A stretch of DNA of 14,711 nucleotides, taken from contig CAYMCQ010000094.1 of NCBI GenBank assembly GCA_964389025.1, positions 1-14,711 on the forward strand, in the 5' to 3' direction. Made by a program: the position numbers and the translations under genes. Position 1 is the first letter of the stretch. Every line of letters begins with the position of its first letter. The stretch comes from CAYMCQ01 sp964389025 (lineage in GTDB: Bacteria; Verrucomicrobiota; Verrucomicrobiia; Limisphaerales; CAYMCQ01). Under the pieces are notes generated by a model. That model saw only the letters and a list, made by a program, of their open reading frames with translations, was not told the DNA's origin and searched no databases. This document shows positions 1-7,251 of this stretch, piece after piece.

Positions 1-525
1 AATGGCGTCCGAGTGGCGGATGAAAATCAGCTTGCGCGTGAAGAAATATTTGAAGGTGATGAGCTTCTTGTTTCCTTCGATAATGGGATTGGCGCCTTGT
101 TCCCACGGCAGGCGGATGTTAACGCCGAAACTTTTTTCCGGGCCGGCGCCTTCATGCCCGGCTTGCATGATGCCCGGGCCGGCGCCGGTGATGACCATGT
201 AGCCCGCTTCGACAATTTTTTTTCCGAACTCGATGGCCTGCTGATATTCCATGCGGCTGGGCTGCGTGCGCGCCGAGCCGAAGATGGTGACTTTGCGCTT
301 GGTCGAATAGGGCGCGAAAAGTTTGAAGGCGTAGCGCAATTCGCGAAGCGCAGTTTGAATGACCCGCACGTCACCGCGATCCTCCACGTCGTGAAGGATT
401 TTCAGCGAAGTTTCAATGATGTCTTCGATGAGATCCGCGTTGTAGCCGCCGCCTTTGGTTGCGATAAGTTCTTCGATCCGTTGCTTCAATTCCGGGTCAA
501 CGGGAGGTTTTTCCAATTTAATCAT
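1..525 (-). CDS. LOG-family nucleotide 5'-monophosphate phosphoribohydrolase, 3' end cut by window
   Basis: Reading the minus strand from ATG at 525 gives 175 codons with no stop before the window edge, so this is the N-terminal part only. The first ~75 residues are a helical extension; the Rossmann-like LOG fold then begins with FGSAR (82-86), followed by the conserved glycine-rich TGAGPGIMQAGHEGA (113-127). The downstream PGGxGTxxE motif that completes the active site would lie outside the window. LOG proteins (TIGR00730 type) hydrolyse AMP or cytokinin-riboside monophosphates to free base and ribose 5-phosphate in the cytoplasm; the true bacterial substrate is often unknown. There is no clear Shine-Dalgarno. 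It is divergent from trmL. Family assignment is firm; exact substrate is not. Confidence 0.88.
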   Translation of the reverse strand, partial: MIKLEKPPVDPELKQRIEELIATKGGGYNADLIEDIIETSLKILHDVEDRGDVRVIQTALRELRYAFKLFAPYSTKRKVTIFGSARTQPSRMEYQQAIEFGKKIVEAGYMVITGAGPGIMQAGHEGAGPEKSFGVNIRLPWEQGANPIIEGNKKLITFKYFFTRKLIFIRHSDAI

Positions 526-672
526 GCCGAGACGATAGTGAAATGAGTTTGAATTGCAATTTCGTTCTGCGCGCTTTCAGACTGATTGACGCGCGCAGCG
601 CTCCAATTAAAGTCGGAGTGTGCGGGAAAGACCCGGACGGCGCATGGGTTTGTTGCGTAAGATTTTTTCTTC

Positions 673-772
673 AACGCAAAGGCGCAAAGGCGCGGAACGA
701 AGAGGCCTTCGTAGAATAAGAACATTTTTCCGTTTTCTTCTTCGCGGCTTTGCGGCTTTGCGCCTTTGCGTT
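673..772. repeat. Palindromic repeat, GCAAAGGCGC family, just upstream of trmL
   Basis: Arms 673-693 and 752-772 are inverted copies of a 21-base unit (AACGCAAAGGCGCAAAGGCG plus C) with one mismatch, separated by 58 bases. The same GC(A/G)AAGGCGC(A/G)AAG theme recurs at 3908-3973. The spurious peptides it encodes (for example KAQSRKAAKK) are ones I remember as recurrent false ORFs in repeat-rich genomes. It ends 12 bases before the trmL start codon. Confidence 0.8.
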
Positions 773-784
773 AAAAAAACAGGA

Positions 785-1249
785 ATGAATATTGTATTGC
801 TCGAACCTGAAATTCCGCCGAACACGGGCAACGTGGCGCGCCTTTGCGCGGCGACGAAATCCACGCTGCACCTCATCGAACCGCTCGGCTTCAAGCTGGA
901 TGACGCACAACTCAAGCGCGCAGGAATGGATTACTGGCAGCACGTCGAGTGGCATCGCTGGGCGGACTGGAAAAGTTTCGCGGGAAAAATCCCGTCGGGC
1001 GCAAAGCTATGGTTCATCGAATCCGGCGGGACAAAGATTTACAGCGAAGCGAAATTCGGCGCGGACGACTTTTTAGTTTTTGGCCGCGAGACAGCGGGCT
1101 TGCCGAAAAAGTTGCTGGAAGAAAATCGCGAATGCTGGCTGCGGATTCCGATGTTCAATCCAAAAGCGCGGTCGCTGAATTTGTCGAACTGCGTCGCGCT
1201 GGTTTTGTTTGAAGCGTTGCGTCAGCAGGGGTTTCGCGGTGAGCTGTGA
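785..1249 (+). CDS. trmL: tRNA (cytidine(34)-2'-O)-methyltransferase (SPOUT family)
   Basis: The 154-residue protein matches the usual size of TrmL/YibK, a cytoplasmic homodimeric trefoil-knot enzyme that uses S-adenosylmethionine to 2'-O-methylate the wobble nucleotide of certain leucine tRNAs. Visible SPOUT motifs are the N-terminal EPEIPPNTGNVARLCAAT (7-24), the knot motif FGRETAGLP (99-107) and the C-terminal IPM and SLNLSN (121-123, 130-135). The start is placed at ATG 785 because the family begins at this point (MNIVLLEPEIP). A longer reading frame from 620 only adds residues encoded by the palindromic repeat. AGGA directly abuts the ATG, too close for a normal ribosome binding site. 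Function is assigned by family. Confidence 0.93.
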   Translation: MNIVLLEPEIPPNTGNVARLCAATKSTLHLIEPLGFKLDDAQLKRAGMDYWQHVEWHRWADWKSFAGKIPSGAKLWFIESGGTKIYSEAKFGADDFLVFGRETAGLPKKLLEENRECWLRIPMFNPKARSLNLSNCVALVLFEALRQQGFRGEL

Positions 1250-1374
1250 AATTCATTATCCGGTGGAAAAAAGAAATGCGTGTGAATAAAACGATTCTGG
1301 AAAAATTTCTGGATGCAGAAGTGTGAGGCCGGTCAATTTGGAATTCTTCTCTTTAAGGCTCGGTAAAATTCAAT

Positions 1375-1665
1375 TCAAATGCATGTAGCGATGAGGCTGA
1401 GTCCTGCGATTATGAGAAGAACGAACCAGATGTCTTTGCCTAGCCACTCTCTGGCGGAAGTCGAGAAACCCAGATAGAAAGTCAGAAGCGCTAAACATCC
1501 TGTAAGAATACTCCCTGCTCCTCCCAGAATAAATAATCTCATGTGTCGCTGCACTGGTGGTGAGGGGCGGTCGAAAATCAATTTGGTTACATAGAATGCG
1601 CCAACAACAATCAATGCCAAGATTGCTGCAGCTCTGAGGCCTACTATCCAATCTATGTAATTCAT
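1375..1665 (-). CDS. Small three-helix membrane protein of unknown function
   Basis: A 96-residue protein with three strongly hydrophobic stretches at about 10-31, 44-67 and 80-96, the last running to the C-terminus. A short basic/proline loop (FDRPSPPVQRHMR) lies between the first two. It looks like an integral inner-membrane protein. I do not recognise a family. The segregation of hydrophobic and loop residues argues that this is the real frame rather than a shadow. The coding sequence is visibly AT-richer than its neighbours and uses AGA, ATA and TTA codons that are rare around it, which hints at recent acquisition or weak selection. It is flanked by oppositely oriented genes, so it is probably transcribed alone. 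Confidence 0.65.
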   Translation of the reverse strand: MNYIDWIVGLRAAAILALIVVGAFYVTKLIFDRPSPPVQRHMRLFILGGAGSILTGCLALLTFYLGFSTSAREWLGKDIWFVLLIIAGLSLIATCI

Positions 1666-1785
1666 ACAGCAAATGTGTAACAGTAATTATGCCGGGTAAG
1701 CCAGTCTATCTCTTGAACAGTTGTGCTTTCCTTATGGAGTTTTTCACTGACAAGGTTTCCCTACCTCAGCTATTTTTCGCCAACG

Positions 1786-2556
1786 ATGAGCAAAGCTCCT
1801 TTGATTTTAATTTCCCCGCACGTCGAGAAAAAGGGCGACGAGTTCGGCGATGTTTCCATCAGCTTGTCGGAAACTTACCAACAGGCGCTCATCGCCGCGG
1901 GCGCGATTCCGCTGGTGCTGCCGATGACGACTTCGCGCAATGTCATCGCCGAATGTGTGAAGCGCAGCGACGGCGTGTTGCTGACGGGCGGGGATGATGT
2001 TGCGCCGAAATTCTACGCGAAAAAACTTTCGCCCAAGCTGCGCAAAACCGTCGGCGTCACGCACGGCGACCGCGACAAGCGCGAAATGATTTTGATTGAT
2101 GAAGTTTTCCGCCAGCGCAAGCCGTTGCTGGCGATTTGCCGCGGACAGCAGATTTTGAACGTCGCGCTGGGCGGCACGTTGGTTGTGGATATTCCCACGC
2201 AAATTCCCGGCGCGATCAACCATCGCCGCATGGACAAAAAGTGTGAGGTGGTGCACGAAGTGGCGTTGACATCGGATTCATTGCTGGCAAGAATGACGCG
2301 CGCCCGGCGTCTCGGCGTGAACAGCACGCATCATCAGGCCGTCGCGCGTGTCGCCGAGCCGTTGCGGGTGACGGCGCGGAGCGACGATGGAATAATCGAG
2401 GGGATGGAATTGAAGCCGGGCGCGAGGAAGCTGCTGCCGTTTTTGCTGTCGGTGCAATTTCATCCCGAGCGGCTGGCGGGAAAATATGCCGGGCATCGGG
2501 AAATTTTCAGACAATTCACGCAAGCGTGCGTGAAGAACGGTCGAAAGAAACTATGA
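1786..2556 (+). CDS. Gamma-glutamyl-gamma-aminobutyrate hydrolase family protein (peptidase C26, class I glutamine amidotransferase fold)
   Basis: A 256-residue cytoplasmic hydrolase of the PuuD-like group. The class I GATase triad is complete: nucleophile Cys118 in AICRGQQILNVALGG, and His226 and Glu228 in QFHPER. Family blocks LTGGDDVAP (66-74) and NSTHHQAV (179-186) are present. PuuD removes glutamate from gamma-glutamyl-GABA in putrescine catabolism; related enzymes act on other gamma-glutamyl amides, and no putrescine genes are nearby, so the substrate is open. The start is set at ATG 1786 (MSKAPLILIS), where homology begins; an in-frame start at 1723 adds 21 atypical residues. Its TGA overlaps the ATG of the following response regulator gene, so the two are probably co-transcribed and translationally coupled. 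Confidence 0.85.
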   Translation: MSKAPLILISPHVEKKGDEFGDVSISLSETYQQALIAAGAIPLVLPMTTSRNVIAECVKRSDGVLLTGGDDVAPKFYAKKLSPKLRKTVGVTHGDRDKREMILIDEVFRQRKPLLAICRGQQILNVALGGTLVVDIPTQIPGAINHRRMDKKCEVVHEVALTSDSLLARMTRARRLGVNSTHHQAVARVAEPLRVTARSDDGIIEGMELKPGARKLLPFLLSVQFHPERLAGKYAGHREIFRQFTQACVKNGRKKL

Positions 2557-3887
2557 GCGAGCACATTCTTGTTGTGGACGATCAAGCGGACATCCGCGAG
2601 TTGCTGAGGCTTGTCCTGCAAAAAACCGAGGCGCACATTTCGGAAGCCGCCGACGCCAACTCGCTCAAGAAAGCTTTCAACGCGCCGCAGCCCGATCTTG
2701 TTTTGCTGGACATGCATCTGCCCGGCGAAAGCGGCATGGATTTGCTGCCCCGCATCAAAAAGGAGTGGCCGGAGACGCAAGTCATCATGATCACCGGGCA
2801 GCCGACTTACGAAATCGCCGTCGAAGCGATGAAGCGTGGCGCCTACCATTTCATCACGAAGCCGTTCGACAATGCGCTTCTCCTTGTCACTGTCGAGCGC
2901 GCGCTCGAACACAAGCGGCAGCGCGACGACATTGACGACCTTCGCGCGACCAAGGGCGGCACGAACATTTTCGAAAGCGCCGCGATGAAAAACGTGGTCA
3001 AGAGCGTAAAGAAAATCGCGCCGCAAGACGTGGAAGTGCTCGTCACCGGCGAAAGCGGCACGGGCAAGGAAGTAGTCGCTCGGCTGATCCATGAAATGAG
3101 CGCGCGGTCAAAAGGCCCTTTCGTGGCGGTGAACTGTGCCGCGTTGCCGCGCGAATTGATCGAGAGTGAATTGTTCGGCTCGGTCAAAGGCGCTTACACC
3201 GGCGCGCACGCTGACCGCGAAGGTTTGTTTCGGCAGGCCGAGAACGGCACGCTTTTTCTCGACGAAATTTCCGAGATGGCGGTTGATACGCAGGCGAAGC
3301 TGCTTCGCGTGTTGCAGGAAAAAGAAGTTCGTCCCATCGGCGGGAAAACGAGTTACAGGACGAACTGCCGCATCGTCGCCGCCACGAACCGCAAACCCGA
3401 CGAAGCGATCCTGGACGGCAAGTTGCGCGAAGATTTGTTTTACCGCATCAGCGCCATCACGGTTCATCTGCCGCCGTTGCGCGAGCGCCGCGACGACATC
3501 CTGCCGCTGGCAAATTCATTTTTGAAACGCTTCGCCGCGCAAGCCGGCCGCAACATTCGCGGCTTCAACCTGCCGGCTGCCGAGCGCATCACTGCGTTCG
3601 ATTGGCCGGGCAACGTGCGGCAGTTGCAGAATGAAATCCAGCGCACCGTTCTCCTGTCCGAAAGCGACGAGGTGGACGCGAGCGATTTGTCCATCACGAG
3701 CCAGCAAACCGCTGCCACCGCCGAGACTTCAGACACGAATTTCACATTGCTCGAAGGCGTCGAGCGCAACGCCATTGTGAACATGCTCAAGGAGACGAAC
3801 GGCAACAAACTGGAAACCGCCAAGCGCCTCGGCATTGGCAGGCAGACACTCTACAACAAAATCAAGGCTTACGGGATTGAGGCGTAA
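2553..3887 (+). CDS. Sigma-54-dependent response regulator, NtrC family
   Basis: A 444-residue regulator with all three NtrC modules. The receiver domain (about 1-118) has acidic residues D9 and D10, phospho-acceptor D53, T81 and K103. The AAA+ domain (about 138-375) has Walker A GESGTGKE (166-173), the sigma-54 contact loop GAYTGA (213-218, a Tyr variant of GAFTGA), Walker B GTLFLDE (232-238) and the WPGNVRQL block (351-358). A Fis-type helix-turn-helix lies at about 400-440. It should activate sigma-54 promoters when phosphorylated. No histidine kinase lies in the window, so the partner is unknown. The start at ATG 2553 overlaps the upstream stop (ATGA); an in-frame start at 2526 would add nine residues that are unlike a receiver N-terminus. 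Confidence 0.93.
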   Translation: MSEHILVVDDQADIRELLRLVLQKTEAHISEAADANSLKKAFNAPQPDLVLLDMHLPGESGMDLLPRIKKEWPETQVIMITGQPTYEIAVEAMKRGAYHFITKPFDNALLLVTVERALEHKRQRDDIDDLRATKGGTNIFESAAMKNVVKSVKKIAPQDVEVLVTGESGTGKEVVARLIHEMSARSKGPFVAVNCAALPRELIESELFGSVKGAYTGAHADREGLFRQAENGTLFLDEISEMAVDTQAKLLRVLQEKEVRPIGGKTSYRTNCRIVAATNRKPDEAILDGKLREDLFYRISAITVHLPPLRERRDDILPLANSFLKRFAAQAGRNIRGFNLPAAERITAFDWPGNVRQLQNEIQRTVLLSESDEVDASDLSITSQQTAATAETSDTNFTLLEGVERNAIVNMLKETNGNKLETAKRLGIGRQTLYNKIKAYGIEA

Positions 3888-3907
3888 GCTTGGTTGAAAA
3901 AATTATT

Positions 3908-3973
3908 TCCCGCGAAGGCGCGAAGTTTGCGAAGAAAAATAAAAGCCTTCGCCTCCTTCGCCCCTTCGCGGGA
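3908..3973. repeat. Palindromic repeat, GCGAAGGCGC family
   Basis: The 18-base arms 3908-3925 (TCCCGCGAAGGCGCGAAG) and 3956-3973 are inverted copies with one mismatch and a 30-base spacer. It lies in the convergent gap after the response regulator and ileS, and is related in sequence to the element at 673-772. A long stem here could help end transcription from both sides, but there is no T-tract typical of an intrinsic terminator. Confidence 0.78.
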
Positions 3974-4038
3974 CATCTTCACATCGCAGTCCAGCCGCCA
4001 TCCACTGCCAGAGCCGCGCCGGCAAGCTTCGATTCAGT

Positions 4039-4196
4039 GGGTGGCACGCGCGTCTCGCGCGTCAAATTCGGCGTCCCGCCGAATTTCGTCGTGAGAGATT
4101 GATTGGGGATGGACGAACGACATCGGAGGATTTCCAGCACGCACCACGGTTTCGGGCGCAACGCCCGAAACAACAGGCGGGACGCCTATGCCACCC
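4039..4196. repeat. Composite hairpin element bounded by GGGTGGCA/TGCCACCC
   Basis: The ends 4039-4046 and 4189-4196 are exact inverted copies (one further base extends the match on each side). Inside are two perfect hairpins: 4064-4073 with 4077-4086 (10 bp, AAATTCGGCG) and 4150-4158 with 4162-4170 (9 bp, TTTCGGGCG). GGCGTCCCGCC near 4070 is matched by GGCGGGACGCC near 4177. With 3908-3973 it fills most of the 3888-4208 gap; I see no gene there. Confidence 0.75.
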
Positions 4197-4208
4197 ATGA
4201 AAACTGTT

Positions 4209-7163
4209 TCACGTCTTGAACTGTTTCACCGCTTGAACACATCTGCCGCAAATCGTCGGATGCTCTGGATTCGAGCCAACGTCCGTTTCCCAATGCCAGC
4301 AGCGCTCGCATTTCTGGCCGTCGGCTCGTTCGACGCGAATGATTTCTTTGTCACCACCCGATGTTGGTTTGTATTGAGAAACATTTAGAAGTTCCTGAAA
4401 AGTCTCATTGCCAGAAAGCATTGCATTTGGAGTCTGCAGATTGGGTGTAAAAATGACCTTTGCTTCCAATGATTTGCCGATCGTTTTCGCTTGCCGCGCC
4501 TTTTCCAGTTCAGGAAGCATTAATTCGCGGTATTTGAAGAAAGCGTCCCAAGCAATCTTTTCTCCAGCCGACAACTCCATTGGTTCGTATTTCCAGACAA
4601 CTGAATGAACGGACGCGGAAGTTTTTCCCGGCACAAACTCCCACGCCTCATCCGCCGTGAACGCCAGAATCGGCGAGAGCATTTTGCACAGGCCGGTCAC
4701 GAGTCGGTGCAGCGCGGTTTGCGTCGAGCGGCGGCGATGTGAGTTCGCCGGGTCGGTGTAAAGCCGGTCTTTGACGACGTCGTGGTAAATCGCTGACAAC
4801 TCGACGGCAATGAACTGGCTCAATTTTTGATAAACGACGTGGAACTCGTATTTGTCGTAAGCGGCGATGACTTCGTTTTCCAATTTCGAAAACTCGGCGA
4901 GAATCCAGCGATCCAAGCCGGTGAGTTTTTCGTCCGCGACTGCGTGTTTCGCCGGATCGAAGTCGTAAAGGTTCGAGAGCTGGTAGCGCAGGCAATTGCG
5001 GATGCCGCGATAGGTCTCGGCGACTTTGTTGACGCGCTCCTCGCTCACGATGATGTCGTTGCGAAAATCCTGCGACGCCACCCAAAGCCGCACGATGTCC
5101 GCGCCGTATTTTTTCACGTAAGCCTCGGCGGTCTGCGGCTTCTCGTAAGTCGAGCCTTTGCTCTTGGAAATTTTTTCGCGGTCGGCGTCCACCATGAAGC
5201 CGTGAGTAAGCACCGTCTTGTAAGGCGCTGCGCCATTGCCCGCGAGCGACAGCAGCAACGACGATTGAAACCAGCCGCGATGCTGGTCGCTGCCTTCGAG
5301 ATACATGTCGGCCTGCCAAAGTAGCGCAGGCATCTTGCCTGCGAGTTCGGGTGGCGTCTCGCCGCCAGAATCACGAGGCGCAGACGCCTCGTGAACCCGC
5401 AGGCTGGAAGCCTGCGCTACGTTATGCTGTAGTTCCGCGCGCCGCATCAAGACCGAGCGCGACGACGAACCGGAATCTATCCAAACATCGAGCGTGTCGT
5501 TGGATTTAGAGATGGCTTCCACGCCCCGCCAATCTTTCGGCTTCACGACCGACCAAAGTTCAGTCGCAGACTTTTCAAACCAAACATTTGAGCCGTGCTG
5601 CTCAATCAAATCCGCGACATTGCGGACGATTTGCGCGTCGAGAATCGCTTTGCTCTGCGCATCGTAGAACGCCGGGATCGGCACGCCCCACGTGCGCTGG
5701 CGCGAAATGCACCAGTCAGGGCGCGATTGCACCGCGCTTTTGATGCGATTAACTCCCCAGTCAGGAATCCAGCTCACGCGATCAATCTCGGCGAGCGCCT
5801 GTTCGCGGAAGGTAGGGCCGCGCTGCTGCGCGGCCTGGGAAGTTTGGGACGAGCGGCAGCTCGTCCCGACCGCGTGATCAATTTTAATAAACCACTGATC
5901 CATCGCCCGAAAGATGACGGGCGTCTTGCTGCGCCAGCAGAACGGATAGCTGTGATGATAATTTTCCTGATGCAGCAAAACTTTCCGCACGCGCAACTCG
6001 TGCAGCACGGCTTCGTTTGCGTCACTCTTCCCGTGCTTTTCCAAAATGGATTTGCCGATCAATTCTTGTGGCATTTGTTGCTCGCGTGGCAAATCGTCGG
6101 TGTAAGCGAAGCAGCCGTTGTCGTCCACGGGCGAATAAATCAGCAGGCCGTTTTGCGAACCGACGCCGTAATCTTCAAGACCGTGACCGGGAGCGATGTG
6201 AACGAACCCCGTTCCGGTATCACTCGTGACAAAGTTATCGCCGGCAAAAAGTTTTCCAGTGCGATTGCAGAACGGATGTTGGAACTGGAGCTTTGATAAT
6301 TCCTCGGCGCTCACAGGTTGCTCCGAAAAATCTTTCCAGCCGCATTTATCAGCAACGGCAGGCAGCAAGCCGCGATACAAGATAAAATTCTCATCGCCCA
6401 CGCGGACTTTTAAGTATTGAAGCGTTGAGTTGTAAGCGACGGCGAGATTGGCAGGCAAAGTCCACGGCGTCGTCGTCCAGATGACGATGGAAGTGTTCGG
6501 CTGACCGGCGACAGGAAATTTTACAAAGATGCTTTGGCTGACGTGGTCGTTGTATTCGACTTCGGCTTCAGCGAGCGCGGTGCGGCAAGGGATGCTCCAA
6601 TAAACCGGCTTTTTTCCACGGTAAACAAAGCCTTTTTCAACGATGTCCGCGAACATACGCAATTCGTCGGCTTCGTATTTTTTGTTGAGCGTGAGGTAAG
6701 GATTTTCCCAATCGCCAAGCACGCCGAGGCGTTTGAACTGAATCCGCTGAAGATCAATGTATTTGCGCGCGTAGGCTTCGCAGGCTTTGCGGATGGTCGC
6801 CGCACTGGTGTCAGTGTCGCCGGCCTTGCGCATCTCTTGCGAGACTTTGAACTCAATCGGCAGGCCGTGACAATCCCAGCCCGGCACGTAGGGCGCGTTT
6901 TTGCCGCGCAGCGTGTGATACTTGACGATGAAGTCCTTGAGAATCTTGTTCAGCGCCGTGCCGATGTGAACATCGCCGTTGGCGAACGGCGGGCCATCGT
7001 GCAGGACAAATTTCGGCGCGTCTTTACGTGCTTCCTGAATTTTCTCGTAAAGTTTTTCCTCCTCCCATTTTTCCAGACGCTGCGGCTCGCGCTGCACCAA
7101 ATCGGCTTTCATGGGAAAGTCGGTGCGCGGCAGGTTGAGCGTATTTTTGTAATCCGTTGGCAT
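4209..7163 (-). CDS. ileS: Isoleucine--tRNA ligase with two in-frame repeat-derived insertions
   Basis: A 984-residue class I synthetase that charges tRNA(Ile) in the cytoplasm. Landmarks: signature HIGT in place of HIGH (66-69), the editing-domain WTTTPWTLPAN (229-239) and TGTGFVHIAPGHG (316-328), WCISRQRTWGVPIP (484-497), DVWIDSGS (559-566), YLEGSDQHRGWF (621-632), KISKS in place of KMSKS (664-668), and a C-terminal zinc ribbon with Cys952, 955, 972 and 975. The ribbon places it with the bacterial-type IleS. It is longer than the usual ~930 residues because two segments (about 431-452 and 580-615) are encoded by palindromic repeats. The signature variants are described separately. It is last in the hemL-ruvX-truA-ileS run, 88 bases after truA. 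There is no strong ribosome binding site. Identity is secure. Confidence 0.97.
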   Translation of the reverse strand: MPTDYKNTLNLPRTDFPMKADLVQREPQRLEKWEEEKLYEKIQEARKDAPKFVLHDGPPFANGDVHIGTALNKILKDFIVKYHTLRGKNAPYVPGWDCHGLPIEFKVSQEMRKAGDTDTSAATIRKACEAYARKYIDLQRIQFKRLGVLGDWENPYLTLNKKYEADELRMFADIVEKGFVYRGKKPVYWSIPCRTALAEAEVEYNDHVSQSIFVKFPVAGQPNTSIVIWTTTPWTLPANLAVAYNSTLQYLKVRVGDENFILYRGLLPAVADKCGWKDFSEQPVSAEELSKLQFQHPFCNRTGKLFAGDNFVTSDTGTGFVHIAPGHGLEDYGVGSQNGLLIYSPVDDNGCFAYTDDLPREQQMPQELIGKSILEKHGKSDANEAVLHELRVRKVLLHQENYHHSYPFCWRSKTPVIFRAMDQWFIKIDHAVGTSCRSSQTSQAAQQRGPTFREQALAEIDRVSWIPDWGVNRIKSAVQSRPDWCISRQRTWGVPIPAFYDAQSKAILDAQIVRNVADLIEQHGSNVWFEKSATELWSVVKPKDWRGVEAISKSNDTLDVWIDSGSSSRSVLMRRAELQHNVAQASSLRVHEASAPRDSGGETPPELAGKMPALLWQADMYLEGSDQHRGWFQSSLLLSLAGNGAAPYKTVLTHGFMVDADREKISKSKGSTYEKPQTAEAYVKKYGADIVRLWVASQDFRNDIIVSEERVNKVAETYRGIRNCLRYQLSNLYDFDPAKHAVADEKLTGLDRWILAEFSKLENEVIAAYDKYEFHVVYQKLSQFIAVELSAIYHDVVKDRLYTDPANSHRRRSTQTALHRLVTGLCKMLSPILAFTADEAWEFVPGKTSASVHSVVWKYEPMELSAGEKIAWDAFFKYRELMLPELEKARQAKTIGKSLEAKVIFTPNLQTPNAMLSGNETFQELLNVSQYKPTSGGDKEIIRVERADGQKCERCWHWETDVGSNPEHPTICGRCVQAVKQFKT
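5321..5420. repeat. Three-hairpin palindromic element inside ileS
   Basis: An exact 11-base terminal inverted repeat (GTAGCGCAGGC at 5321-5331, GCCTGCGCTAC at 5410-5420) encloses a 100-base element. Internal hairpins are 5325-5331/5337-5343, 5371-5380/5385-5394 (10 bp perfect, TCACGAGGCG) and 5399-5405/5409-5415; a minor GGCG/CGCC stem lies at 5353-5363. On the ileS strand it is open and contributes peptides such as AQASSLRV and AGKMPALL between DVWIDSGS and YLEGSDQHRGWF, a junction that other IleS proteins bridge with only about ten residues. Confidence 0.85.
5817..5867. repeat. Double-hairpin element inside ileS
   Basis: Two perfect hairpins lie in tandem: 5817-5823/5828-5834 (GCCGCGC, loop TGCT) and 5846-5854/5859-5867 (GGGACGAGC, loop GGCA). 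They encode most of the extra residues 431-452 (AVGTSCRSSQTSQAAQQRGP and TF) between MDQWFIKID and REQALAEIDRV of IleS, where the family normally has only a few residues. The reading frame is preserved. Confidence 0.78.
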
Positions 7164-7251
7164 TTAAAGGAGGCGCAAAGTAACAGTGGAAAATTCGAGT
7201 GTCAACGAACGGGCTTCTTCGCAAATTCGCCGGCGAAGATTAAACAGGCTG

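Noticed and set aside
620..784. N-terminal extension of trmL from an upstream start
   Set aside because: The added residues come from the palindromic repeat; TrmL homology begins at 785.
1276..1326. 17-codon ORF after trmL (MRVNKTILEKFLDAEV)
   Set aside because: Too short to support; no recognised family and no clear ribosome binding site.
4039..4060. Sigma-54 promoter suggested by TGGCACG after the regulator gene
   Set aside because: The expected GC at the -12 position is not at the right spacing; the sequence is the end of a palindromic element.
5321..5420. Intein or intron in ileS
   Set aside because: Far too short, no splicing motifs, and the insert is a palindrome with an open frame, so simple translation is the better explanation.
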